From positions 15,202,436 through 15,266,435 of the forward strand of contig NC_090705.1 of the NCBI RefSeq assembly GCF_040954835.1: DNA of 64,000 nucleotides. Reading direction: 5' to 3'. The notes under the pieces are model-generated. The model was not told the DNA's origin. It saw only the letters and a program-made list of their open reading frames with translations, and searched no databases. Positions 29,021 through 62,910 of this stretch are shown here, in pieces. Position 1 is the stretch's first letter. Every line of letters begins with the position of its first letter. The translations under genes were made by a program, and so were the position numbers. Origin of the DNA: Lepisosteus oculatus. Taxonomy: Eukaryota; Chordata; Actinopteri; Semionotiformes; Lepisosteidae.

Positions 29021-31102
29021 CAGACAAGTGATTATTAGGAATGGAAAAACAGCAGTACATAAAGTACAACACCATATACATAGGTTTTCCAATAACACTA
29101 ATACACAAATTATTTTGTAAAACAGCCCATAAAAGGGAACAGATTGTTAAAAATGAAGATCAAACAAAAAAAACATATCTTACAAAACAGAGTCCTTTGA
29201 TTGAAGAATCAAACTTGGCAACTCAATCATTATAAATGGAGGAAATAATTTTAATCATGGTTAATGGGTTATTTTGCTACTAATATTTAGGTTTATATTT
29301 GTATTTTCTTTAAATCATGACTTTCCTTAAATATGCAAGGGGTATTTTATTTATATTTCACAGCCAAGGAAAATAATGTTGTAGTTATAGAAACATTTAG
29401 ATATTGGTAGCATGTTAACCATGGCTGTTGGTAAATGAAAAATGTAAGCAATAATAAAATGTAACAGCATCAAAGAATCTCAATGCATTTGCTAAGGGTT
29501 TTTTTTATTAATTTCATGATGAAATACAGACTGGTTGAAACATATGGCAGTTGAAAAGAACTTCTGGAATAGAAATGATCAGGCATTTGTGTAAAAAAAG
29601 GAAAAATATGGAGACCAAAATATCAATAACCTTGATTCCCTGTAGCACATGTTCTAACAAGAAATATCTGACATCTTTTTGCAAAGTACCATCAGAAGAA
29701 TCGTGAATTGTTGGTTCTATAAAACTCTAGGTTGCTGAAGTCAGAACAAAACAAATAAAAGGAAATGACATTTTTTGCTATCACTCCACGCAGGTGCATT
29801 AACGGTGTTAATCAGATGTCGCCTCTTCTGAAATACAAAGAGCACGGTTGAGACATGATTGAGCTAGGAAATAGTCAGCCAACTCAGGTACAGCAACTTG
29901 CAGTGCAGCTCAAGGTTATTTTGCAGTGCATTATGTTACATCACTCAGTATACAAGAAGTCTTTAAAGGACAGTATTTAACTGAGGAAATACTTTCTAAA
30001 TATTCAAGCAAATTGCATGTTTATACATGATATATAAGTTATTATCCTGTATTCAGATATTAGTTTTTTTTTATTTAATTTGGTTCCTCACTACTAACTT
30101 GCTACCTCAAAGTTCACTAGGATTAGTCCTTATTAGATAGTAACAAAATATGCTAAGTTTAATATTCCATTTAACAAATTACTGAACCTTTAGTGCACAT
30201 TTTCACGTTTACTGCTACCAGTATTCATTTCCCCATTCTGTTTACATTTCCTGAGCAATCCATATTGCTGTTAAAGTCTCATATCAGAATGTCTGTAGAT
30301 ATTCTTCTAAAATCAAGCATGTTAGGTTCCATTTTGATTTCCAATGTTTTCAATCCATTAATTGAATGTTTTCAATTAATAATTATAAACGAGACATTAA
30401 AAACACAATAGAACTCAGATCCCTTATTCAATCTTCCAGTCTTGTTATAATATGGAATGCTCCAATCACAATGTTGTAAATACATGTTTTAAACCTAAAG
30501 GTATGTATTGTATCATGCAATTATTTACTTGTAATGCTAAACAGTTTAATTAAAAATTACATAGTTAAAGCTGAGTGCATTATAGTCAAGTATGTGGATA
30601 TTCTACTATTCTTCATGACTTATCAATTAAACTCCCACAGGTCAATTCAGTATATCACAAACTCTGCCCCATGTCATAGCATCCAAACATTATATCTTCT
30701 GTCCAGATGGGTGGTAGTGAAAATGTTTATTTCACCTCATGTATTGTATTTTCTGTTTTTATTTTTTCCAACATACAATTTTTGAATTGTACAAATGTGT
30801 ACACAGAATTATTAAAGCTGGTTTGTTACAAATACATTGTCATCCTGTTGTGATTGGAATGTTTCCTCAGGAAAATAACTTGTGAAGTTGATTTGGAAAT
30901 AAATGTTTTATTTAATTCTTCTAATCGGAGATAATTTGAATTATTTCTATTCTGCTATTATATATGCCTCCCTGAAGGAAGTTTTCACTAAATATTGTGG
31001 TATAGCCATAGTCAAGAAGGTCAAAGGTTTTATTTACTTTCCGTGTCTGTAGTAAAAAAAAAAGTATCATAGTTTTATTAATTAAAAAAGGGTAAAATAT
31101 GT
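29021..31102 (+). other. SRD5A1: SRD5A1 3' UTR and flank
   Basis: AT-rich and without coding motifs. AATAAA at 29453-29458, 433 nt after the stop, is a candidate poly(A) signal. Several other AATAAA or ATTAAA hexamers follow up to about 30.9 kb, so the true 3' end cannot be fixed. Confidence 0.5.
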
Positions 31103-31308
31103 GTCGGGTGGCATGGCGGCACAGTGACCATCATTACTTTGTTGCAGCACTGGGGAAATTGGCCCTGGTGTGAGTCTGTCTGCCTACCCTGAAATTGGTG
31201 CCTGTCTAGGGTGTACCCCGCCTTGCACCCACTGCTTGCAGGAATGAGCTCCGGCTCCGCCGTGACCTTGACTTGGACAAAGTGGTTAGCAAATGGATGA
31301 AAAAAGGT
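31103..31308 (+). repeat. tRNA-derived SINE with L2-like tail, internally deleted
   Basis: Starts GTCGGGTGGCATGGCGGCAC and ends with CCGCCGTGACCTTGACTTGG then ACAAAGTGGTTAGCAAATGG. The middle part seen in the copies at 27345 and 36698 (CCCACAGTCCAAAGA) is missing. Confidence 0.75.
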
Positions 31309-31496
31309 TGACAATGGTAGGATGCATTTAATAATACAGTACTGGCATGTGTATGGCCAAAATGAATCAATTTACACTGCCCTATAAAAGCTAGGCAACC
31401 AATTAAATTGTTTAGTAGGTTCTTTGCATATAGTAAGCTCCATTTCCACTTCTGCGTTTAATTAGGACAGAGATCCTTGAACCCTATCTAATACGT

Positions 31497-31748
31497 CAGG
31501 GGTCTCAGACTCAATTCCATAAGGGCCTTGTGTCTTTTATTTTTTATCTACCCAAGCTCTTGGTTACATAATTGGCCTAATTATAAAATTAACTACATTA
31601 TTGTAATACTTTTAGGCATACATTTTAATGAAATAAATGTTCTGAGTCATCACCTGTAAGAGACCTTAAACATTCCTATATTTGGCTTTTTTAAGAAAAT
31701 AATTAAAAAGGGCCTTACACTCTGCAGGAAATGAATTTGACACCCCTG
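31497..31748. mobile_element. hAT-type MITE
   Basis: About 250 bp with terminal inverted repeats: left end CAGGGGTCTCAGACTCAATT, right end AATTTGACACCCCTG (reverse complement CAGGGGTGTCAAATT). This end sequence is typical of non-autonomous hAT elements in vertebrates. No coding capacity. Flanking 8-bp duplications (TATCTAAT / GTCTAAAT) are weak. Confidence 0.65.
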
Positions 31749-32031
31749 GTCTAAATAATAATCAGTCTCGATACCAGCTTGAGTGTATGCGTTTTATAAC
31801 TCCTATGTTATATATATAAAGTATACCCCCCACTGGTAGGGAATGAGTCATGTGGCCCTGTGGTTTCTTGAATGTTCCATGAACAATTTGCCAGCAGAAA
31901 ACTAAAGAGGCATTACTATAGTGTAAGACGTTAAATATTAGGCAGATCTACAAACAAAAAAACATAATACCTGAAAATCCTATTTACAATTGTCGTAAGG
32001 TTTAAAGCCAAAGACTTTATATCACAGGTAC

Positions 32032-32204
32032 ACAACTCTAGTGTCAGTCAGTGAGGACCAGATACCTGCAGATTTGCTAGGTCTCTCTAATGACCAGCTG
32101 AAGACCTTTGAAAGTGTTAAATTGGTCCAGTTAAGCTAATGCTTAGCTTAATTAGGTCATTATGAACACCTACAGACCCTACAAACATCCAGTACTGGAG
32201 TTAT
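32032..32204. mobile_element. Small inverted-repeat MITE
   Basis: About 170 bp starting ACAACTCTAGTG and ending CCAGTACTGGAGTTAT, which form an imperfect terminal inverted repeat (ACAACTCTAG against ATAACTCCAG). The inside is AT-rich with no ORF. Similar elements with the ends CCAACTCTGG/CCAGAGTTGG are common in fish genomes. Confidence 0.55.
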
Positions 32205-33200
32205 ATTGGTGTACAAACATTACTTCCAGTCTTCACTTCACTACAGAAGGTCCCTAATGTTAACCACCCTAATGCACACAGAAGTGGTCATAAATCTTTA
32301 TAAGGGAAAGTAAGACTGGTTTAATAAAATAACTAATCATTCATGGCAAGTCTGCCCTGTAGGCCAAGGCTTCAACATAAATTTCCAAAAATGCATCTTA
32401 TTAGGAAAAGTGAATGGCAAATTTCTCCTGTCATTCTTTGTCTTTTAATGTGAGCAATACTGATGGAAGGTGGAAAAGGTGAGACTGTTGTGCCTGCAAC
32501 CCAGCCTACAGGGGGTCAAAGAAATTACAGGATAAAAGCACCATCATGTGCGGTCTAAAACAGCAACTTCTCTTCAAACTTCTGAAGTTTATTTTAAAAC
32601 TCATGTAACTTTTTATTCCTTTGGGGTTTTTTATAATATATTTTAACAAAGAAAATACTGTGCCATAGGAACAAAATTATAGAACTCACCATTCACTACA
32701 CACAAAAATGAGTAATGATCAAATTCAACAGGCTTCTAAGTAGAGGTTGATTTAATATGCAAAGTGAAATGAAAGAAAAAAGGCTGTCGGTCCTACTTCA
32801 GGTGTGTCAGGATTTTTTGAGTTTGTCTTCAAACATGTTTTGTGGTAAACTGTCTTTAAATACGTTTTTAGTTAGGAACGTGCTCAAAATAGTTTCGGAG
32901 CGTTCAAATGTTAAAAGGTTCCCAGTCAAGACTAAACATAAACGCTGCGTTTTGCTATCAAAGAAATATGTTACCGAGTACATTAAGAACAATGGAAGAC
33001 TGCTAGGACGTTAATGACAATGTATCCTTAAGTGGTTGGGAAAGTGTTTCATTGAGAGATCTGGTTTCCAATCAACTCTTTTTAAATCTGGGCATCTGAA
33101 CCCTGTAGAATATCTTACGTACGGCACAATTCTGGCTATCCGGGAGACGCCATTACCGTAATGTACAAACTAGAGCTAGGATGGGCCGAATCTCCCGTTC
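32205..33200. other. Intergenic DNA, nothing identified
   Basis: No coding motif or recognisable repeat ends. GC content rises from about 33100 as the TENT4A promoter is approached. Confidence 0.4.
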
Positions 33201-33540
33201 TTTGAGATTTCAAGTACGGATTGGAGGAGCAAAAGGTAATAGCAACTGCGCCTGCTCTTTGGTGAAACAGGGGGATGGGCCGAGGGCGAGAGTTTAAAAT
33301 CCAGCACGCATGCGCATTAGGGGTTCGGGTTCAAGAGAATGCGCCATATTGGATCGCAGTAGTGTATAACAGTTTATAGTATTTAGGATTAGCAGCGGTC
33401 CCCGGTCCCTTTGGGCTTTTAGCGCTTACTTTCTGGGTTTTTTTAAATGGGGTGTAATTGCGAACTATAAAGGACCATACACGCGTGTATTTTAACAGAC
33501 AAAGGGATTCGGAGAAAGGGTTGTTAAAACAGAAGTTTGA
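33201..33540 (+). promoter_or_regulatory. TENT4A: TENT4A promoter and 5' leader
   Basis: GC-richer than its surroundings. GCATGCGCA at 33308-33316 matches the core of an NRF1 site and GCCATATT at 33342-33349 fits a YY1 site; both are typical of TATA-less housekeeping promoters. Two short upstream frames occur: 33339-33362 (ATG to TAG) and 33447-33470 (ATG to TAA). The transcription start is not visible. An in-frame TGA directly precedes the main ATG. Confidence 0.6.
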
Positions 33541-55939
<22,399 letters not shown>

Positions 55940-58255
55940 GATCGCTTCCGTCTTGAAGCTGGAGTTTTTACAAATGCCACAAAGAGGAGTAAGACCAGCA
56001 TTCAATACTTCACACTGTAGGTAGCCCTACGTACCTGCAGTTGATTCTTTGCATGTTTCCTGCACAGTGGTCAGAAATCCACCTTGCAGATAATATTGTT
56101 CAGTGCTGAATCTGTGAAGACTTGTTCAGATGTAAATGTTTTGTTCTTTGTTCAGTGTTACTTTTTTACTTTTTATTTCCCCTGCTCCATTTTGTTTTTT
56201 GGCCTTGTGAGGATTCACCATCTGATGCTGGAAGTGGCTCTATTCAGTGACTTGCTGCAGCTTGGAGAAGAAAATATTTTCTCTGGCTTACATGCGTGCA
56301 AAAGCATTGGCAAGTTGATGACCAGCCATTTTTGTCTTTCAGCGATGGACTGGCCCAGACTACACTACAAGGCAGAGCTGCCTCCTTTTTCATAGTCATA
56401 GTACTCATTTTACAATGTACAAAAGGAACAAATTGTTTATCATTTGTGCAATAACTGTTTTTTGGTTTCAAAAAATGGTTTTATTTAATTTTGTTATATG
56501 GATATGTCAGGTGTTTAAGTTATATTTTGGGGTTTTTTTGTTCTACAAGTTTACAGATCCTTTCCTGGATTGTGGTCTTTGCAGGTCTGATGTTTTAAAA
56601 ACAGCAGTTTATAGTTGCAAACTGTAACAAGAGGACTCCCCTTTTAATGATGTGCAAAGCAGGGCAAGAAACGGGAATTGAAAATAGGCTAGCCAGAGAC
56701 TTTCTTCACTTCTTGGAGCTGTTGTGAAAGGAGTAGTCAACAGGTCCATTAACTGGAAATGTCCTTAGTCCTGTTTTTACTAAAAGCCCCCTTTTGGTGT
56801 CTGTTTTTAATCTTTTTTTTGTTTGGGTTACAATGTACCTGTTCAGCGCTAAAGCATATATGATTAGTGTTAAATCCACATCTGATGGTTATTCCAGTTG
56901 GGAATCTCCCATTTAGCCATCCCAGGCCACTGTTCTCATTCCGTGAAATGATCCTCAAATGTTTTGGAACTACACTAATCTGTGTGCTTCTAGCCCCGAG
57001 AGAATATAGCCTCTAGCAGCGTGGTTTTGTCAAAAGGAATGACCAGAGCTCATTTTGAAGAATGTTTTTCAAGAGTATGGCAATGACCGAGGGTCGGGCG
57101 ATCAGTTGTTTTCTGAGGAAAAGGGGAGTCAAATGAAGGTACAGTGTATTAGGAATAGATTTAAATCAGTGTTAATTTATGTAACCTGTGTTTATGCAAG
57201 GTGCCCCTAAAAGCATTTGCTCCAAGGGTGCCCAGTCAACAGAATGTGGCGAAAGGAATTATTTTGATTCCATTCTGGAATCTGTATAGCAGTATGTATT
57301 CGTTCTGTTAAGAGCAACACATTCAAATCAAATATTAACAAGTACTTCCATTTGCTGGATGCATTGCCTGAAGTATTTTTTACAGTATTGCATCGTGGTG
57401 CAGCAAGTATATGGCGCACAAACTGTATTGCTGTCACTTTAAGGTTACTGATGCATACAGGTATACTATGCAAGTGGATTTTTTTTTTCATGACGACCAC
57501 TGCTTGTTACCTTTTTGAACTACAGAAATAGTACCCAAACCCTGAGTTTTAAAAGCACCATGGTTGTTCCAAGGAAATATTGTCAGCGATACGATACCAG
57601 TATTATGTGTTCATTTAAAGTCACTTGTTTTTAAAATAAGGTTACTTATCCTCCCCCACTTCAGCCACTACCAGGGAATATACCTCCTAACAATGGTTGA
57701 AATGTACTGTACGATGTATATCTATAGATTTCAGAGGTGAGTGAGACTGCTGTTGATGAAAGCATAACTTTAAACTCCACTTAGCAGCCAAAAGCCAACT
57801 GCCTTTCTGTCATTTTTGTTATTACATTCCATTGTGGAGCTGTGGTAAACAGTGCTCTACAAAACCATTTGTCATGTAACCAGTGCTGAGAACTATGGAA
57901 AATCATAAGTGAATTAGACCGAGTAACAACTGGTATCAGTGCCGATGTATTCATTCTATATGGTTTTAAATAAGTAGACGCAAAACGCCTTACGTTTATG
58001 CGTTGATTCAGACTCAATTCTTAAATTTGGCTTTTGCTTTTCCTGTCTTTAAATATGACAGGCAGTTATATAGTATGCTTGTCATAAAATGTTACATTTG
58101 AGTCATGATTAAACCAAACAATCTGGTTGCCTGGCTACCACTGTGGTTATATCTTAACTGGTAACAGAAGGAAGTATCATTTTTTTTGGAGAAACATTTT
58201 TATGTAAAGTTTTTTTTCTATTCTTTTTTTAAATAAACTTCTTAAAACAAATACT
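55940..58255 (+). other. TENT4A: TENT4A 3' UTR
   Basis: About 2.3 kb of non-coding sequence from the stop to just after a strong poly(A) signal. No transposon is recognisable inside it, in contrast to the repeat-rich DNA on the far side. Confidence 0.75.
58232..58237 (+). promoter_or_regulatory. TENT4A: TENT4A poly(A) signal
   Basis: AATAAA after a T-rich stretch, followed within 30 nt by the GU-rich CTGGTTGTTTTGTTTTTAAG. Confidence 0.8.
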
Positions 58256-58920
58256 TCTGGTTGTTTTGTTTTTAAGTGGGAACGGTCACCTTTCATTTCT
58301 GTCCTTTTTAACTTGGGTTAAATAGCTACATCAGTGCAATTGTACCATCTTAGAGGTTTTTTAGCTTTAGACTTTTAGCCACTTAGTCTTCACTAATGTA
58401 TGATTTTTCAACCTGCAAGTGCTCTTTTTAAGTATGTCATTGTCTGTCACAAATGTGCACACTGTAGGCAGGTGAAATCTATGCTCACTTTTTTTTATGT
58501 GTAGCTTCAGAGTGTACTGGTCCTTATTCATTGGTTATTGCGTTTAAAATTCTGCTGCCATTTTTGCATAAGGAATTATGGTTTTTAGCTGTTTTTCCAA
58601 GCTTATGACATGGTTTCCTGCCTCAACCACTACATTTCTTCTGTGCATATTTCACATTTCTTCTGATTTAAAGTCAATTTTTCAAAATTCTAAATGTAAA
58701 GTGCTATTAAAGTTGAAATACTTGTTTAAGTACATAAACAATCATTATTTTGACGTTTGCGTTTTTAATTTTCTGTGTTTGGGTTATTAGTAACATTTTA
58801 TATGAATTTGAATGAACCCCTTCTGTTTATATATAAAATATGCATAACTGATCAAAATTATGGTGATGCCTGAAAGTGTAGCATCAACACTGAGTTAGTC
58901 AGCATATGTGTATTGAAGTA

Positions 58921-59030
58921 GTTCAGGTGGGTAGCTGTGTCAGCATTCGTAGTAAAGATTTATTCCATGCTGAAAAGGGAAACATGCTTTGGCTGTGGAG
59001 CCTTCTTTGGGTGTAACCTATTACTTGTTC
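58921..59030 (-). repeat. Hairpin-family element, rearranged copy
   Basis: Contains TTCAGGTGGGTAGCTGTGTC, TTTATTCCATGCTGAAAAGG, TGGCTGTGGAGCCTTCTTTG and then TAACCTATTACTTGTTCC, the last being the outer end of an opposite-facing arm. This looks like a foldback copy whose second arm was mostly lost. Confidence 0.65.
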
Positions 59031-59281
59031 CTATTATATGTATTTTGTTTCAGAAACGGTATGTACGTTTTACTGGTGTTTTCTTGGTTCCTTCCATGAA
59101 ATTGTTGCTCTTTGTAATGCAGAATGTAATAGTTTTAGGAAAACTTAAATATTAAGCAGAGGAAGATTTATCATAGGAATTTACAGCTTGTCTGGTTCAC
59201 CTTGAATCAAGGGCTGTAAAATTGCATACCCGGTCAAGTTTTTAGCAAAAATGGAAATAATTTGGACTTTTTTTCCCCCAA

Positions 59282-59402
59282 ACCTATCCATTTTCGAACT
59301 ACTTTATCCAAGACAAGGTCCCAAGAAGTCGGAGCCTGTACCGACAAGCAAAGTGCACAAGACGGGATACACCCTGGGCGAGACAAGTCCATCAGGGCTA
59401 TA
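59282..59402 (-). repeat. SINE L2-like tail fragment (inverted)
   Basis: On the minus strand it reads GCCCAGGGTGTATCCCGTCT and CTTGGATAAAGTAGTTCGAA AATGGATAGG, the 3' part of the family seen at 27345, 31103 and 36698. Confidence 0.7.
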
Positions 59403-60040
59403 GTTGTTTTGTCAAGGGAAACCAATGCATGTTGTAGACTTCAATAAGTCAAGACAATATCTAAACAAATGTGGCCATTAAAAGAAAAGAGTTAAAATGT
59501 CACTGTCAAAAATTTCCTGGCCAAAACTGAACTGACCATGCTGCAGTTGTCAAAGCCTAAAATAAGCTAAAGAAATTACAAATACATCTACTGTAAGAAA
59601 TCTGCATCGTTTTTCAGAATAACTACAAAGATACAATCTTTTGGTCATACTGCTGTAGACATTTCAATTGAAGGCCATACAAGTACAATCCATGAGTAAA
59701 AAGTAATAAAAACAGAAATACACTTTTTTTTTGTTTGTGGTATAAGAGATGAACCTTGAAGAGGCACCACAAGGTGGTTGGAGACAGTACTTTCAGGTTT
59801 GCGAGTCTGCAACAGAGGAATAGAGAAGAACAAGATGCAGGAAACTGAAAAAGGAGGTACTTCTAAGAGTCCTATAGACTGAATACAGTGGACAGAAGGG
59901 ATATAAGGAGAGACCGAATTAGACAAATGAGTAATGAAGTCTGTAGCAGGTAAGGAAGAGAATCTTAAATACAGGCAGAAACATGAATAGATCATGAAAT
60001 CAAAATACCTGTAAAAATCTGCAATGATAAAGTTATACAA

Positions 60041-60163
60041 GATCGATTAATTGGCCATATACAATTTCTTGTATTAAGAATTTGTCTTTTTCATATACTC
60101 CAACGTGCTCTCCATGAGACAGACACGGAGCTTGGGGTCAGAGCGCAGGGTCAGCCATTTATA
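60041..60163 (-). repeat. 5'-truncated SINE, same family as 16102
   Basis: Minus-strand reading starts AATGGCTGACCCTGCGCTCT and goes on GACCCCAAGC, ending in TTCTTAATACAAGAAATTGT and ATATGGCCAATTAATC. Only the tail half of the element at 16102-16380 is present. Confidence 0.75.
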
Positions 60164-60894
60164 ATTTATACAAATTCCAGTTGTGCAAATTTTTAGTTTG
60201 CTTTTATTATTAAATGTCTGTAGTAAGGTAATGGAATTTATTTTCAAAAGAGATAATCAGACAGCGTTTAAGTTTTGTCCACAAGATGGTGCACTAATAA
60301 AAGCTTTCATTTTCTGAGATTTTCAAAATGATCATAAGATTTTGACAAATCTTTTTGTCTGTCAAGAGGTTTTGTTGAACTTTTCATGTATAGTTAAAAA
60401 ATAGCAATCTTGGGTCTTATAGTAAGCCCTGCCTGTACTCATAAGAAGAGCTTCAATCTCAGTGTTTCCCATTTTATATTTATAGTTTGTTTTTACTGCT
60501 TGAATACAACACCCTTAATGATGTTTGGTTTTTCTTTTTCTTTTGCACATTCTACATTGTTGATCCTCCTAGTTTGGCATCATACAGTATAAGAAGTGAC
60601 TAGTTTGATCATTGGCAAATGTTTGTGGTCTATGAGGTCATGTCAGGGCTTGCCCTTAACAGGCAAACTAGGCGATAGATGTTTAATCAATAAACAAGCC
60701 ACATTTTCTAACTAGATACGTAGACTACTTGAGGTATTTTAGTAGAAGTTAACAGATTCACGTTTCACATTACTTTCAATGTTAAAATACATTATCTTTG
60801 TATTATTTATGTTCTTTCTGGATCTTCCTTTCTAGATATATAATTAAATTAATTGTTCTAATTATTCAAATAAGTTTTGTTATTTGGGATGGGA

Positions 60895-61255
60895 GTTTAT
60901 AATTCTTCACGCTTATATTGTGCTTTTTCTGTACACTCCATTTAAAGCGCTGTACAGGTTTACAGGGACTCATCTCCACCAGTGTGTAGCTCACCTGGAT
61001 AATGCCATAGCGGACCAGTACGCTCACCACAGTGGGGAGGAGAACAGAGTGATGAAGCCAGATTAGAGTGGGGGGATTATTAGGAGGCCACGATGGGTAA
61101 AGGCCAATGGAAAATTTGGCCAGGATGCCGGGGTAACACCCCTATTCTTTTCAAGAAATATCCTGGGAATTTTAATGACCACAGACAGTCAGGACCTCGG
61201 TTTTACATCTTGTCCGAAGGACGGCTCCTTTTTCCAGTATAGTGTCCCCGTCAGT
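60895..61255. repeat. Interspersed repeat, body of a fish SINE-like family
   Basis: Contains TTTAAAGCGCTGTACAGG, GGAGAACAGAGTGATGAAGC, TTTGGCCAGGATGCCGGGGT and GACAGTCAGGACCTCGGTTT, signatures I recall from a family that elsewhere ends in a 5S-rRNA-derived head. The head would lie to the right, but similarity stops after GTGTCCCCGTCA, so this copy is truncated. Confidence 0.6.
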
Positions 61256-61259
61256 ACAT

Positions 61260-62697
61260 ACAATAAAAGCAAAAAATAGTATAGTGAAAGTAGCTAGCAA
61301 AGTCACCAGTGCACACAGCTACAGCTGGCAGGCATACAAAACGATAGTGAGGAATAGTGACATAATCAATGACTGTCATGACCACCCCTTTCACAGTGAA
61401 TCTGAGCTCCTTCCATCAGGGTGTCAATTCAAACTACCCAGATTTCAGTGCAATAGAACAAATAGACTAAGTTATCCTTTGTCTGGCTATTAACCTACTT
61501 GATTTGGATAACTAATTGTATACTTTTTTCCATCATTAATGTATGTTATGTATCTATCTCCCACTCAATTTGTTTTTTTCTTTTAAAATATGAAGATCGC
61601 ATAAGCTACTTACCTGTTTTTCTCGTCATATGCATGTATTTGTTTCTTATTTGGAAACAGGTTCATATTGCATTAAATGTATTGTTTTGTGTCTTGTACC
61701 TGCTTGTAATGCAAATTTCCCTCCTGGGACAATAAGATAAGTATATACCGGTATTCAGAAATAGCAAACTTGAGTTTCTCCACAGCAGCTTGACTTACCT
61801 CGACCGGAGTCAGCTTCGTGCCTTAAAGTTTAAAAGCTCAATGCTAACAAGGAGGCGATGTAGGAAAATGAACTGTAATAAATGGGATACCAAATAGGAG
61901 TAGAAAGAGGTTGATTTTAAATACAGAGGTTGTATTTGGTGGACAAACTCAAAAAAAATATTGACTCAAAATATTTTGAATAATTTGCATTTTAATGTAA
62001 AATATTACATTACAACAATATTTGACAAATTATTTGATAGATTTGTCAGAATCATACTAATTAAAAAATCAATCTTAGTCATCAAACAGTACCAAAAACG
62101 CTGCTTAATGTTTAAATACAACATTGTAGATGCTGAAGGCCCTATTCCTTTTCAGATTATAAGATACTGTGAAGCATCTATTTATGGGCATGAAGGGATA
62201 AGTGCACATACGGTTAAAGATTCATGAGTTTTGTACTTTTCTGAATGCTGCCAAAGTGCTTTCTTGTAAAATGTTTGCCAAAATATGGCATTATATTAAA
62301 TACATTTTATATTGAGGGGACTTTAACAAATGGCGAGAGTTCATGAACACACCTACTTGTAGGAAGTAAATGAACATCTTATTTGTTTTATTCATGTTAT
62401 TATTCTATTAAATGTCAGACAAAGTTGACATAAAATTGAATATGGCAAAAGGTAAATCTTAAAGTTGACATTTTCTATACATTTATCAGGTATTCCATTG
62501 ATTATTAATGACCTAATTATTGTAATCGTGCTTACTATACTTTGAACATTATTCAATTGCTAGATAAAACTATAAGATCTTTTATAGAGCAGACATCAGA
62601 GGCTCTTCTGTAGAAAACAGTTGCAAAAAAGTAAGGTTTATATTTTCACTGTGATTCTCAAATGGTGCAAAAAATACTCTTGGATATCCATCGTCCA
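61260..62697. other. Intergenic DNA and SLC52A 3' flank
   Basis: AT-rich, no coding motif. On the minus strand a GAATAAAAC at about 62386-62394 is a candidate poly(A) signal for the riboflavin transporter gene. Confidence 0.4.
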
Positions 62698-62910
62698 TTA
62701 TATTGGGCACTTTGTGTTACAGGGGTCTCCTGACCGAAAGAAATTATACACACTGACGAGAGGAAACATGGTCAGAGCACCAAGCATGGAGCCCAGCTGC
62801 ACCACAGCCCCACACCACACAAGGGCACTGTGGCCTTCATCACGTAGGATCACCCCTATCATCACCTTCACATAGGACAGAGTGAGGACAAGAAGCACCC
62901 AGGCAATGAC
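62698..62910 (-). CDS. SLC52A3: Riboflavin transporter, last coding exon (SLC52A3-like)
   Basis: 213 nt, 70 codons plus TAA, phase 0 after a TCTAG acceptor. Encodes [40 protein letters not shown] and a tail [11 protein letters not shown]. It covers the last two membrane helices of the SLC52 riboflavin carriers; YVKVM, VQLGSLLGALxMFPLV and a CNxxCP end match human SLC52A3. Upstream exons would lie further right, past 64000; I see none at 62911-64000. SLC52A2 is a less likely alternative. Confidence 0.8.
   Translation of the reverse strand, partial: VIAWVLLVLTLSYVKVMIGVILRDEGHSALVWCGAVVQLGSMLGALTMFPLVSVYNFFRSGDPCNTKCPI

Noticed and set aside
59645-60040. 131-codon minus-strand frame
   Set aside because: Hydrophobic, low-complexity reading next to a SINE tail, with no family resemblance; probably a chance frame or old repeat.
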